A stretch of DNA of 64,000 bases, taken from JBBWZH01 sp035544115 (GTDB lineage Bacteria > Actinomycetota > Actinomycetes > Mycobacteriales > CADCTP01). The notes under the pieces were generated by a model. That model was not told the origin of the DNA. It saw only the letters and a program-made list of their open reading frames with translations, and searched no databases. Of the stretch, positions 26,710-37,763 are shown in pieces (position 1 is the stretch's first letter; the number at the start of each line of letters is the position of its first letter). The position numbers and the translations under genes are program-made. The stretch covers positions 5,828,001 to 5,892,000 of the forward strand of contig OY970235.1 in NCBI GenBank assembly GCA_963714145.1, read 5' to 3'.

Positions 26710-29700
26710 GTGGTCACACCGCCGCAGGACGCTCGCGTGCTCGCCCGCCGCTACCACCTGCAGCGGCTGCTCGGCCGTGGCGCGATGGGCGCGGTCTGGG
26801 AAGCGGACGACACCGTGCTGCGCCGGCCGGTGGCGGTCAAGGAGGTCGTACTGCCACCCGGGCTGTCGCCCGAGGAACGGGCCGTGAGCTGCGAGCGGAC
26901 GCTGCGCGAGGCGCGCGCGATCGCCCGGCTCGGCCACCCGAACGTGGTCACCCTGTTCGACGTGCTGGACGAGGACTCGCGGCCCTGGGTCGTGATGGAA
27001 CTGGTGCCGTCCCGCAGCCTGGCCGACGTGATCAAGGAAGACGGGCCGCTGCACCCGCACCGGGTCGCCACCGTCGGCCTGGCCATCCTCGGCGCGCTGG
27101 AGGCCGCGCACGCCGCCGGCATCACTCACCGGGACGTCAAGCCCGGCAACATCCTGCTCGGCCACGACGGCCGGGTGAAGCTCACCGACTTCGGCATCGC
27201 CCGGGCCGCCGGCGACACCACGATCACCGGTACCGGCCTGCTGGTCGGCTCGCCGTCGTACCTGGCGCCGGAGATCGTCCGGGGTCAGGAGGCCGGGCCG
27301 GCCGGGGACATGTGGGGCCTCGGCGCCACCCTGTACGCCGCCGCCGAGGGCCGGGCCCCGTTCGCCGGCGTGGACGCGATGGACACGCTGGCCAAGGTCG
27401 TGCAAGATCCGCCGGCCCCGTTCGACCGGTCCGGCCCGCTGATCCCGGCGCTGAGCGCGATGCTGGACAAGGATCCGGTGCACCGCGCCTCCGCCGTCCA
27501 GGCCCGCCGCCTCCTCCTCGAGGTGCTGCGCACCGCCGACGAGGCCGCCGCGCCGGCCGGGCCGCAGCCGGTCGGGCCGGGGGCGGTGGGCGGTTCGACG
27601 CTGCCCGGCGCGCTGCCGCCGCCCGGCTTGCCGCCGCTGCCCCCGCTGCAAGGCGGTCCGCCCGGCCAGGGCAGTGACGCCGTCCCGGCCGCGCGGCTGC
27701 CTGCCCCCGGCGGGCCGGCCTGGCCGGCCGGGACGGACGCCGGCAGCCAGCCGTTCGGCCGGCCCGAGGCGGCCCGGCTGCCGGGCCTACCCGGTCTGGC
27801 CGCCGCCGAGGCCGCCGCGCGGGCCCGCCGGCAGGGTGCGAACGACCCGGACGCCTGGCGGAGCCAGGCCCCGCCGGCCCCCTTCCTCCCGTCCCTCGGC
27901 CGCCCGTCCGCCCCGGTCCCGGTGGCGGACATCCCGGTCGCCGGGCCGACCGACGCGGACCGCTACGCCGCGCCACCGGGCGCCGGCCCGGCCGTCGCCG
28001 AACCGGGCCTGGCCGACCCCCACGCGGCACCAGGCCGTCCTGAGCCGGGCCGAGCCGAGCCGGGCCGTCCAGAGGCTGGCCGTCCTGAGCCGGGCCGACC
28101 AGAGGCAGGCCGTCCAGAGGCAGGCCGTTCTGAGCCGGGCCGTTCTGAGCCGGGCCGACCTGGGTCGGGCCCAGCAGAGCCGGGCCATCCTGAGCCGGGC
28201 CGTCCGGAGGTGGGCCCGGCCGACCTCGGCGCGGCGCCGGACCGTCCGGAGCGGGCGGGCCAGGCCGAGCCGGGCGACCCGACAGCCGGCGCGGGGGCGA
28301 TGGGCGCAACGCCCTACGCCGGAGCGCCCGACGCCGAACCGGCCTACCCCGGAGCACCCCAGCACCCCGGCCCGCAGGGCCACCCGACACCGCCCGACGC
28401 CGAACCGGCCTACCCCGGAGCGCCCCAGCACGCCGGCCCGCACGACTACCCGACGCCGCCCGGCGCCGAACCGGCGGCCTACCCCGGAGCACCCCGGCAG
28501 GCCGGCCCGCGGGGCTACCCGACGGCGCCCGACGGCGAACCGGCGGCCTACCCCGGGGCACCCCGGCAGGACTACCCGACGCCGCCGAGCGGCGCGGAGC
28601 CGGCCAGGCTGGCGGCGCACGCAGAGGCACCCAGGTACGCCGAGGCCGAGACAGTGGACGCGGGCGCCGAACTGCTGGCCGAGGCGGCCGCCGGCGGCGC
28701 GGGTCAGCCGTGGCCGGGCGGCCCCGGTCCGGGCCCAGGGCCGGGCGGCCCGGGGCCGGACGCTGGCTGGTCGCCCGGTGGGCCGCCACCGCCCGGAGCA
28801 TGGCCGCCGCCGGCGCGGGCCGCGGACGGGCCGACCGTGGCCCTGACGCCCGGGGCCGGGCCGGGTCCCGGGGTCGGGCCGGGGCCGGCGAACCAGGGCT
28901 GGCAGCAGTACGGCGGCCCCCAGGCGCCGCCGGACGGCTGGGGCCAGGGCGGGCCGGGGCACGGCAACAGCGACTCGTTCCCGTTCGGCGCGTCCGGCTG
29001 GGCCGAGGACGAGAACTGGCCCGGCCAGGGGCAGGGCTACCGGTCGCCGGACGAGGAGCCGACCCAGCAGGTCGGGCCGCTGAACTTCGGCGCCGGGTTC
29101 GGCCCGGGCGGCGGGGCCGGCGGGCCCGGCCCGGGCGGCGGCTTCGGCCCAGGCGGCGGACCCGGGTACGGCGGTGGTTCCGGGTACGGCGGTCCGCCGC
29201 GGCGGACCGACGACACCAGACGGCGGCAGGCGCTGATCGCGGTGCTGGCCGTCGGCGGGCTGGTCCTGTTGGTGATCATCGGCGGGGTGCTGGCGGCGCA
29301 CGCGTTCCTCGGCGGCCCGGACCAGCCCAAGGCCAGCCAGCCGGTAGTGCTGCCCACCACGCCCGCGAAGCCGTCCGGAACCGCCGCGCTGCCCAGCGGC
29401 TTCGTCCGGTACAAGCACGCGGGTGGCTTCTCGGTCGCGGTCCCGTCCGGCTGGCAGCCGGAGGTGAAGCCGCGCGGCGTGGTGGACGTCTCCGAGCCGA
29501 ACTCCAGCCGGTTCCTGCGGCTGATCAAGTCCGGCAGCGGCGACCCGCTGGCCCAGCTGACCGCGGCCGAGTCCTCGTTCAAGGGCGGCCATGACGACTA
29601 TGTCCGGGTGAAGCTCGGCAAGGCGAGCTACCGCGGCTACCCGGCCGCCGACTGGGAGTTCACGTACACCAACGACGGCGTGTCCCGGCGTGTCCTGTAC

Positions 29701-29817
29701 CGGGAGTTCCAGGTCGGCGGGTCGACGTACGCGATCTACCTGTCCGCCCCGGCCGCCCAGTGGACCGACAGCCTGCCCTACTTCGACACCGCCGCCACCA
29801 CTTTCGCCCTCGGCTGA
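26710..29817 (+). CDS. Receptor-type Ser/Thr protein kinase with a long repetitive linker
   Basis: A 1035-residue membrane kinase. The Hanks-type kinase domain (about 17-280) is complete: GRGAMGAVW, VAVKE, HRDVKPGNILL, LTDFGIA and SPSYLAPE. Residues about 285-835 are Pro/Gly/Ala-rich and probably disordered, with a GRPEPGRPEA-type repeat (about 441-502) and a YPGAPxxxGPxxYPTPP-type repeat (about 537-627). One transmembrane helix (about 841-866) is followed by a ~170-residue extracellular domain (GGFSVAVPSGWQPE, YRGYPAADWEFTY). The GTG at 26710 with ggaaggga upstream is preferred over a TTG at 26671. The outer domain is not PASTA; its ligand is unknown. Confidence 0.9.
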   Translation: MVTPPQDARVLARRYHLQRLLGRGAMGAVWEADDTVLRRPVAVKEVVLPPGLSPEERAVSCERTLREARAIARLGHPNVVTLFDVLDEDSRPWVVMELVPSRSLADVIKEDGPLHPHRVATVGLAILGALEAAHAAGITHRDVKPGNILLGHDGRVKLTDFGIARAAGDTTITGTGLLVGSPSYLAPEIVRGQEAGPAGDMWGLGATLYAAAEGRAPFAGVDAMDTLAKVVQDPPAPFDRSGPLIPALSAMLDKDPVHRASAVQARRLLLEVLRTADEAAAPAGPQPVGPGAVGGSTLPGALPPPGLPPLPPLQGGPPGQGSDAVPAARLPAPGGPAWPAGTDAGSQPFGRPEAARLPGLPGLAAAEAAARARRQGANDPDAWRSQAPPAPFLPSLGRPSAPVPVADIPVAGPTDADRYAAPPGAGPAVAEPGLADPHAAPGRPEPGRAEPGRPEAGRPEPGRPEAGRPEAGRSEPGRSEPGRPGSGPAEPGHPEPGRPEVGPADLGAAPDRPERAGQAEPGDPTAGAGAMGATPYAGAPDAEPAYPGAPQHPGPQGHPTPPDAEPAYPGAPQHAGPHDYPTPPGAEPAAYPGAPRQAGPRGYPTAPDGEPAAYPGAPRQDYPTPPSGAEPARLAAHAEAPRYAEAETVDAGAELLAEAAAGGAGQPWPGGPGPGPGPGGPGPDAGWSPGGPPPPGAWPPPARAADGPTVALTPGAGPGPGVGPGPANQGWQQYGGPQAPPDGWGQGGPGHGNSDSFPFGASGWAEDENWPGQGQGYRSPDEEPTQQVGPLNFGAGFGPGGGAGGPGPGGGFGPGGGPGYGGGSGYGGPPRRTDDTRRRQALIAVLAVGGLVLLVIIGGVLAAHAFLGGPDQPKASQPVVLPTTPAKPSGTAALPSGFVRYKHAGGFSVAVPSGWQPEVKPRGVVDVSEPNSSRFLRLIKSGSGDPLAQLTAAESSFKGGHDDYVRVKLGKASYRGYPAADWEFTYTNDGVSRRVLYREFQVGGSTYAIYLSAPAAQWTDSLPYFDTAATTFALG

Positions 29818-29957
29818 CCCGCTGCGCGGCGGCTCAGCCGGCGCCGCCCGGGACCGGTGGCCGGGCCGGCCGGCTGCGGCCGGGTGCCGGCGCGGCCGGC
29901 TGCGACACTCCGGCGGGGCACCTCGTCGGAGCCCGGCCGTGACGTACGCTCCGGCGC

Positions 29958-30779
29958 GTGACCAGCGGAGATCTCGACACCGCGGCAGCCGGGCCGCCGA
30001 CGCCGGCCGGCAACGCCGCGCAGGCGCTCGCCACCGCGACCGGTGCCGCCCACCATGACGTAGCGCTCGTCCTGGGCTCCGGCTGGGTGCCGGCCGCGGA
30101 CGCGCTGGGCGAGCCGGACGCCGACCTGCCGGTCACCGAATTACCCGGGTTCCTGCCGCCGGCGGTGGCTGGGCACGCCGGCCGGGTCCGCTCGGTGACC
30201 GTGGGCGCCCGCCGGGTGCTGGTCTTCCTCGGCCGCACCCACCTGTACGAGGGCCGCGGCCTGGAACAGGTGGTGCACGGGGTCCGGGTGGCGGCGGCGG
30301 CCGGCTGCCGGACGATCATCCTCACCAACGCGGCCGGCGGGTTGCGGGAGGGCATGGAGGTCGGCCAGCCGGTGCTGATCGCCGACCACCTGAACCTGAC
30401 CGCCCGCTCGCCGCTGGTCGGCCCGCGGTTCGTGGACCTGTCCGACCTGTACGCGGCGCGGCTGCGCCGGATCGTGCGGGAGATCGACCCGTCCATCACC
30501 GAGGGGGTCTACGCGGCGCTGCCCGGGCCGAACTACGAGACGCCGGCCGAGATCCGGATGCTGCGCGGCCTGGGCGCCGACCTGGTCGGCATGTCCACCG
30601 CGCTGGAGGCGATCGCGGCCCGCGCCGAGGGTGCCGAGGTGCTCGCCGTCTCGCTGGTCACCAACCTGGCCGCCGGCCTGTCCAGCGCCCCGCTGGACCA
30701 CGCCGAGGTGCTCGCCGCCGGCCAGGCCGCCGCCGCCCGGATGGGCACCCTGCTGGCCGAGGTGATCGGCAAGCTGTGA
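29958..30779 (+). CDS. punA: Purine-nucleoside phosphorylase
   Basis: Splits purine (deoxy)nucleosides with phosphate into the base and (deoxy)ribose-1-phosphate. The 273-residue product matches the trimeric PNP class: LVLGSGWVPAADAL, GRTHLYEGR, TNAAGGLREGM, PGPNYETPAEIRML and VGMSTALEAIAAR. The GTG start is at 29958 and the stop overlaps the start of the mutase gene as GTGA, so the two are translationally coupled. The sugar-1-phosphate it makes is the natural substrate of that neighbour. Confidence 0.93.
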   Translation: MTSGDLDTAAAGPPTPAGNAAQALATATGAAHHDVALVLGSGWVPAADALGEPDADLPVTELPGFLPPAVAGHAGRVRSVTVGARRVLVFLGRTHLYEGRGLEQVVHGVRVAAAAGCRTIILTNAAGGLREGMEVGQPVLIADHLNLTARSPLVGPRFVDLSDLYAARLRRIVREIDPSITEGVYAALPGPNYETPAEIRMLRGLGADLVGMSTALEAIAARAEGAEVLAVSLVTNLAAGLSSAPLDHAEVLAAGQAAAARMGTLLAEVIGKL

Positions 30780-32410
30780 CCGGCGTCCCCCCGGCCCCGG
30801 ATTCGGACGGCGACCTCCGGGCCGCCGCGCGGGCGTGGCTGGCCGAAGACCCGGATCCGCGGACCCGGGCCGAGTTGACCGGGCTGCTCGCGGCCGGCGA
30901 CTGGGCGGGCGTGGCGGAGCGGTTCGCCGGGCCGCTGGAGTTCGGTACGGCCGGCCTGCGCGGGCCGCTGCGGGCCGGGCCGAACGGGATGAACCGGCTG
31001 GTCGTGCTGCGTGCCGCCGCCGGGCTGGCGGCCTACCTGCGGGCGCGCGGGGCGTCCGGGCCGGTGGTCGTCGGCTACGACGCCCGGCACCGGAGCGCGG
31101 ACTTCGCCCGCGACACGGCGGAGGTGCTGGCCGGTGCCGGCTTCGCCGCGCGGCTGCTGCCCCGGCCGCTGCCGACCCCGATCCTGGCGTACGCGGTGCG
31201 CCGCCTCGGCGCGGCGGCCGGCGTGATGGTCACCGCCAGCCACAACCCGCCGCAGGACAACGGGTACAAGGTCTACCTGGCCGACGGCGCGCAGCTGGTC
31301 CCGCCGGCCGACCGGGAGATCGAGGCCGCCATCGCCGCGGTCGGTCCACTCGCGACAGTGCCCCGCTCGGACCGGTACGAGGTGCTGGACGAGGCGGTGC
31401 TGGACGGCTACCTGGCCGCCGTCGGGGCCCTCCCCCGCACCGGCCACCGGGAGCTGAAGATCGTCTACACCGCGATGCACGGCGTCGGCGCGGCGGTCGT
31501 GCGGGCCGCGCTGGCCGCAGCCGGTTTCGGCGCGCCGGAACTGGTCGGCGAGCAGGCCGAGCCGGACCCGGACTTCCCCACCGTGGCGTTCCCGAACCCG
31601 GAGGAGCCCGGCGCGATGGATCTCGCGTTCGCCCGGGCCGCCGGCACCGGCGCCGACCTGGTGATCGCGAACGACCCGGACGCCGACCGGTGCGCGGTGG
31701 GGGTCCCGACCGGGGACGGCTGGCGGATGCTGCGCGGCGACGAGGTCGGCGTGCTGCTGGCCGACCACCTGATCCGCACCGGTGCCGGCACCGGCACGTT
31801 CGCCACCACGATCGTCTCGTCCGCGCTGCTGCGGGCGCTGTGCACGGCCCGCGGCGTGCCGTACGCGGAGACCCTGACCGGCTTCAAGTGGATCGTCCGG
31901 GCCGCGGACGACCTGCGTTACGGCTACGAGGAGGCGCTCGGCTACGCCGTCGAGCCGGCCCTGGTCCGGGACAAGGACGGCATCTCCGCCGCGGTCCTGA
32001 TCGCCGACCTGGCCGCCAGCCTGCGCGCCGAGGGCCGCACCCTGCTCGACCGGCTGGACGACCTGGCCGCCGAGTTCGGCGTGCACGCCACCGACCAGGT
32101 CTCGGTCCGGGTGGACGACCTGGGCCGCATCGCCACCCTGATGCGCCGGCTGCGCGCCGCCCCGCCCACCACCCTGCTCGGCCACCCGGTCGACACCGTT
32201 GCGGATCTGCTCCCGGAAGCCGACGTCGTCCGCCTGCACGCCGGCCGCTGCCGGGTCGTGATCCGCCCCAGCGGCACCGAGCCGAAGCTCAAGGCCTACC
32301 TGGAGGTCACCGAACCTCCCGGTCGCCCGGTGCCCGAAGCCCGCGCCAGCGCGACCGCGGCGCTCAGCAGCCTGCGCGCCGAGCTGACCGCTCTCCTCGC
32401 CCCGGCCTGA
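30776..32410 (+). CDS. Alpha-D-phosphohexomutase family enzyme (PGM2-like), probably a phosphopentomutase
   Basis: A 544-residue mutase: GTAGLRGPLRAGPNGMNRL, the phosphoserine loop VTASHNPPQDNGYKVY, the metal loop NDPDADRCAV, the sugar-binding GYEEALGY and the phosphate-binding RPSGTEPKLKAYLE. The TASHNPPQDNGYKVY form is that of the PGM2 branch, whose human member is mainly a phosphopentomutase. Coupling to punA (GTGA overlap) and proximity to deoC, with no deoB in view, suggest it converts (deoxy)ribose-1-P to the 5-P form. Phosphoglucomutase or phosphomannomutase activity cannot be excluded. Confidence 0.88.
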   Translation: MTGVPPAPDSDGDLRAAARAWLAEDPDPRTRAELTGLLAAGDWAGVAERFAGPLEFGTAGLRGPLRAGPNGMNRLVVLRAAAGLAAYLRARGASGPVVVGYDARHRSADFARDTAEVLAGAGFAARLLPRPLPTPILAYAVRRLGAAAGVMVTASHNPPQDNGYKVYLADGAQLVPPADREIEAAIAAVGPLATVPRSDRYEVLDEAVLDGYLAAVGALPRTGHRELKIVYTAMHGVGAAVVRAALAAAGFGAPELVGEQAEPDPDFPTVAFPNPEEPGAMDLAFARAAGTGADLVIANDPDADRCAVGVPTGDGWRMLRGDEVGVLLADHLIRTGAGTGTFATTIVSSALLRALCTARGVPYAETLTGFKWIVRAADDLRYGYEEALGYAVEPALVRDKDGISAAVLIADLAASLRAEGRTLLDRLDDLAAEFGVHATDQVSVRVDDLGRIATLMRRLRAAPPTTLLGHPVDTVADLLPEADVVRLHAGRCRVVIRPSGTEPKLKAYLEVTEPPGRPVPEARASATAALSSLRAELTALLAPA

Positions 32411-32416
32411 CGGGTT

Positions 32417-32431
32417 CGCCCGCGGCGGGCG
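32417..32431. terminator. Small hairpin between convergent mutase and upp genes
   Basis: cgcccg and cgggcg arms with a 3-base loop lie 7 bp after the mutase stop and about 40 bp after the upp stop on the other strand. Confidence 0.35.
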
Positions 32432-32471
32432 CGGCCCGGTCGTGCGGCCGCAGCCAGCGCCGGTAGCCGGG

Positions 32472-33095
32472 TCAGACCGCGCCGAACTGGCGGTCGCCGG
32501 CGTCGCCGAGGCCGGGGACGATGTAGGCGCGGTCGTTGAGCCGCTCGTCGATGCTGGCGGTCACCACCCGGACCGGGAGGTCGCTGGCCGCCAGCCGGGC
32601 CAGGCCCTCCGGGGCGGCCAGCACACAGATGACCGTGATGTCGGTGGCGCCGCGGTCGGTGAGCAGCTGGCAGCAGTGGTGCAGCGAGCCGCCGGTGGCC
32701 AGCATCGGGTCGAGCACGAGCACCGGGCGGCCGGCCAGCGTCTCGGGCAGCGACTCCATGTACGCCCGCGGCTGGAACGTCAGCTCGTCCCGGGCCAGGC
32801 CGACGAAACCCATCTGCGCCTCGGGCAGCAGGCCGAGCGCGGCGTCGGCCATGCCCAGCCCGGCCCGCAGCACCGGGACCAGCAGCGGCGGGTTGGCCAG
32901 CCGGGTACCGGTGGCGGCGCCGACCGGGGTCTGCACGCTGACCGCCTCGACCGCGACCGAGCGGGTGGCCTCGTACACCAGCATCAGGGTCAGCTCGCGC
33001 AGCGCCGCCCGGAACGTAGCGTTGTCGGTGGACTCGGCCCGCATCGTGGTCAGCCGGGCGGCGGCCAGCGGGTGATCGACGACGTGGGTGTGCAC
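32472..33095 (-). CDS. upp: Uracil phosphoribosyltransferase
   Basis: Makes UMP from uracil and PRPP, salvaging uracil released by nucleoside phosphorolysis. The 207-residue protein has the UPRTase pattern: TTMRAESTDNATFRAALREL, LVPVLRAGLGMADA, the PRPP loop VLDPMLATGGSL and YIVPGLGDAGDRQFG at the C-terminus. The GTG at 33095 (VHTHVVDHPLAA) matches the usual N-terminus. The gene is divergent from a flavoprotein reductase gene only 56 bp away, and upp has no clear ribosome site, so its message may be leaderless (inference). Confidence 0.93.
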   Translation of the reverse strand: MHTHVVDHPLAAARLTTMRAESTDNATFRAALRELTLMLVYEATRSVAVEAVSVQTPVGAATGTRLANPPLLVPVLRAGLGMADAALGLLPEAQMGFVGLARDELTFQPRAYMESLPETLAGRPVLVLDPMLATGGSLHHCCQLLTDRGATDITVICVLAAPEGLARLAASDLPVRVVTASIDERLNDRAYIVPGLGDAGDRQFGAV

Positions 33096-33151
33096 GGGCG
33101 CACACGGTAGCGGGTCTGCCGGCCCGGGGCCGGCGTGACAGGCTTCCAATC

Positions 33152-34291
33152 GTGGACGAGGTCTGGGATCTGGTGGTGGTCGGCGGCGGTCCGGCGGGCA
33201 GTGCGGCGGCGCTGCGGGCCCGGCAGCTGCGGGCCGACGCGCGGGTGCTGCTGCTGGACCGGGCCGAGTTCCCGCGGGACAAGTCCTGCGGCGACGGCAT
33301 CGCCGCGCACGGCCGGGACGAGCTGGCGCTGCTCGGCGTCCCGGACCTGATCGCCGACTACAAGCCGGTGGACCGGCTGCGGGTGATCTCCCCGGGCGGC
33401 AACGCGGTCGCCGCCAGGGCGGCCCGGCCCAACCACGTGGTGCCGCGCAAGGTGTTCGACGCCCGGCTGGTGGCCGCGGCCGTGGACCGCGGCGTCGAGC
33501 TGCGCAAACACCGGGTCCGGCAGGTCTCCCAGGTCAACGGCACGGTGCTGCTGGACGGCACGATCGCGGCCCGGGTGGTGCTCGGCGCGGACGGCGCCGG
33601 CTCGGTGATCCGCCGCCAGCTCGGCCTGCCGGCCACCGCGGACAAGCACACCGCACTCGCCGTCCGCGGCTACGCCGACGTGCCGCCGGACGACGACCAT
33701 GCCCAGTTCATCGCGATGCAGGCGGCCGGCTGGCCGGCGTACGCCTGGTCGTTCCCGATCGGCGACGGCACCGCGAACGTCGGCTTCGGCATGCTGCTGC
33801 CCCGGCTGAAGGCGACCGGCCGGCCCGGCCGCGAGGTGCTGCACGGCCGGCTGGCCGAGCTCCTGCCGGACCGGCCGGCGCACGATCTGCTCGCCCACCA
33901 CCTGCCGCTCTCCCCGGGCCGGCCGCGCCCGGGTGCCGGCCGGGTACTGCTGGCCGGCGACGCGGCCAGCCTGATCAACCCGCTGACCGGCGAGGGCATC
34001 TACTACGCGCTGCTGTCCGGCCGGCTGGCCGCCGAGGCCGCGCTGGCCGCGCCGGACCACCCGCTGCCGGCGTACCGGCAGGGGTTGCGGGCGCACCTGG
34101 GCCGGCACCTGCGGACCACCGACGTACTGGCCCGGGCGGCCCAGTCGGCCCGGTTCATCGACGCCGCGATCGGCACCGCGGCCCGCCGCGCCGACGTCTT
34201 CGACCTGCTGGTCGACGTCGGCCTGGGTGACGGCGTGGTCCCGACCCGGCTCGCCCTGGCCGTCGCCCGGGCCTGGGTCCGCGGCCGCTGA
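33152..34291 (+). CDS. Geranylgeranyl-reductase-family FAD-dependent oxidoreductase
   Basis: A 379-residue flavoprotein: VVGGGPAGSAAAL (FAD Rossmann), FPRDKSCGDGI, VLGADGAGSVIRRQLG, YAWSFPIGDGTANVGFG and VLLAGDAASLINPLTGEGI. These are features of the geranylgeranyl reductase branch of group A flavin enzymes, which reduce isoprenoid chains of menaquinone or lipids, though many members act on other substrates. It lies only 37 bp before deoC and may share its transcript, without an obvious functional link. Confidence 0.85.
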   Translation: MDEVWDLVVVGGGPAGSAAALRARQLRADARVLLLDRAEFPRDKSCGDGIAAHGRDELALLGVPDLIADYKPVDRLRVISPGGNAVAARAARPNHVVPRKVFDARLVAAAVDRGVELRKHRVRQVSQVNGTVLLDGTIAARVVLGADGAGSVIRRQLGLPATADKHTALAVRGYADVPPDDDHAQFIAMQAAGWPAYAWSFPIGDGTANVGFGMLLPRLKATGRPGREVLHGRLAELLPDRPAHDLLAHHLPLSPGRPRPGAGRVLLAGDAASLINPLTGEGIYYALLSGRLAAEAALAAPDHPLPAYRQGLRAHLGRHLRTTDVLARAAQSARFIDAAIGTAARRADVFDLLVDVGLGDGVVPTRLALAVARAWVRGR

Positions 34292-34328
34292 CCCGCCCAA
34301 CCGGGTGCGCCGGCCTAGACTCGGGGTC

Positions 34329-35285
34329 GTGACGCTCACTGCCGAGGTCCCGGAGACCTACGCGGACGTGGTGCGGGACGCGCAGACGCTGCGCCGCTTC
34401 CTGCACGGGCTGCCCGGGGTCGACCAGGTCGGCGCCCAGGCCCGGGCGGCCGCACTGGCCACCCGGAGCATCAAGAAGGGCGCCAAGCAGTGGGCGCTGG
34501 AGCTGGCCATCCGGTGCGTCGACCTGACCACGCTGGAGGGCGCCGACACCACCGGCAAGGTGCGGGCGCTGTGCGCCAAGGCCCGGCACCCCGACCCGGA
34601 CGATCCGGCCACCCCGGCGGTGGCCGCGGTCTGCGTCTACCCGGACCTGGTCGCCCCCGCGGTCGAGGCGCTGGCCGGCTCGCCGGTGGTGGTGGCCAGC
34701 GTGGCGACCGCGTTCCCGTCCGGCCGGGCCAGCCTGGCCACCAAGCTGGCCGACGTGGCCGAGGCCGTGCAGGCCGGTGCGTCCGAAGTGGACATGGTCA
34801 TCGACCGCGGCGCGTTCCTCAGTGGACGCTACGGCCAGGTGTACGACGAGATCGTCGCGGTCAAGCGGGCCTGCGGGCCGGCGCACCTGAAGGTGATCCT
34901 GGAGACCGGCGAGCTGTCCACTTTGGACAACGTCCGGCGGGCGTCCTGGCTGGCGCTGCTGGCCGGTGGCGACTTCATCAAGACCTCCACCGGCAAGGTG
35001 AGCCCGGCCGCCACCCCACCGGTGGCGCTGGTGATGCTGCAGGCGGTGCGCGACTTCGCACTGTCCACAGGGGAACGCCGCGGGGTCAAGCTGGCCGGTG
35101 GCATCCGGGCGGCCAAGGAGGCCGTCCGCTACCTGGTCATGGTGAAGGAGACCGCCGGCGAGGAATGGCTCGACCCGGCGCTGTTCCGGCTCGGTGCGTC
35201 CAGCCTGCTCAACGACCTGCTGCTGCAACGGCAGAAGGAGCGCACCGGCGCCTACTCCGGTCCCGACTACGTGACGCTGGACTGA
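34329..35285 (+). CDS. deoC: Deoxyribose-phosphate aldolase
   Basis: Cleaves 2-deoxyribose-5-phosphate to glyceraldehyde-3-phosphate and acetaldehyde. The 318-residue product is the longer actinobacterial/animal-like form: DLTTLEGADT, AAVCVYPDLV, EVDMVIDRGAFLSG, KVILETGEL and the Schiff-base Lys in FIKTSTGKV, then KLAGGIRAAKEAV. The GTG start is at 34329. It is followed after 5 bp by an aldehyde dehydrogenase gene, which would remove the acetaldehyde. Confidence 0.94.
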   Translation: MTLTAEVPETYADVVRDAQTLRRFLHGLPGVDQVGAQARAAALATRSIKKGAKQWALELAIRCVDLTTLEGADTTGKVRALCAKARHPDPDDPATPAVAAVCVYPDLVAPAVEALAGSPVVVASVATAFPSGRASLATKLADVAEAVQAGASEVDMVIDRGAFLSGRYGQVYDEIVAVKRACGPAHLKVILETGELSTLDNVRRASWLALLAGGDFIKTSTGKVSPAATPPVALVMLQAVRDFALSTGERRGVKLAGGIRAAKEAVRYLVMVKETAGEEWLDPALFRLGASSLLNDLLLQRQKERTGAYSGPDYVTLD

Positions 35286-35290
35286 GGCCG

Positions 35291-36741
<1,451 letters not shown>

Positions 36742-36745
<4 letters not shown>

Positions 36746-37623
36746 CGACTGTGGAGCCGGGCGGCCGGGTGGATGTTCGCAAGACCTACAAGCTCTACAT
36801 CGGCGGCGCGTTCCCGCGGTCGGAGTCCGGCCGGTCCTATCCGGTGACCGCGGCGGACGGCAGCTTCCTGGCCAACGCCGCGCAGGGCTCCCGCAAGGAC
36901 GCCCGGGACGCGGTGGTGGCCGCGCGCAAGGCGTTCCCCGGCTGGTCCGGCGCGACCGCGTACAACCGCGGCCAGGTGCTCTACCGGGTGGCCGAGATGC
37001 TGGAGGGCCGGCGCGCGCAGTTCGTCGCCGAGGTGGCCGCGGCCGAGGGCACCGGGGCGGCGGAGTCCATTGTGGACGCGACCATCGACCGGTGGGTCTG
37101 GTACGCCGGCTGGGCGGACAAGATAACCGCGGTGTTCGGCTCGGCGAACCCGGTAGCGGGACCGTACTTCGACTTCTCCCTCCCGGAGCCGACCGGGGTG
37201 GTCGCCGTGCTGGCGCCGCGGTCGTCCAGCCTGCTCGGGCTGGTCAGCGTCCTCGCGCCGGTGCTGGCCGGCGGCAGCACCGCGGTGGTGGTGGCCGCCG
37301 AGCACCGGCCGCTGCCGGCGATCACGCTGGCCGAGGTGTTGGCCACGTCCGACCTGCCCGGCGGGGTGGTGAACCTGCTCACCGGCCGCGTCGCCGAGAT
37401 CGCGCCCTGGCTGGCCGCGCACCGGGACGTCAACGCGCTGGACCTGACCGGGGCCGACGACGACCTGGCCACCGAACTGGAGCGGGCCGCCGCCGACAAC
37501 GTCAAGCGGGTCTTCCGCGGGCCGCGCGGCGGCACCGAGCCGGACTGGCGGGCCGACCCCGGCACCCGCCGGCTGGCCGCGTTCCTGGAGACCAAGACGG
37601 TCTGGCACCCGCTCGGCATCTGA
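36742..37623 (+). CDS. Truncated ALDH-fold protein lacking the catalytic domain
   Basis: A 293-residue protein similar to the N-terminal, cofactor-binding half of aldehyde dehydrogenases: YKLYIGGAFPRSESGRSYPV, RGQVLYRVAEMLEGR, EPTGVVAVLAPRSSSLLGL, LAGGSTAVVVAAEHRPLPAI and DLPGGVVNLLTGR. The Asn of the usual PWNFP motif is replaced (APRSS), and the Glu and Cys active-site segments are absent. The gene is intact, tightly coupled (ATGA) and ends cleanly, so this is a stable form and not decay. It is probably a non-catalytic partner of the upstream enzyme, like the second domain of ALDH16. Confidence 0.82.
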
Positions 37624-37763
37624 CCCGGCAGAGCCCGCGTACCGGCCCCGGCGGCAGCCGCCAAATCGGACCGGGCCACCCCTGGTACCGCGCTGCCGAA
37701 GATCCATCGGGAATGGCCTACGCTGTCGGCCGATCCGTACTCAGCAAACCCCGAGGAGTGTCC

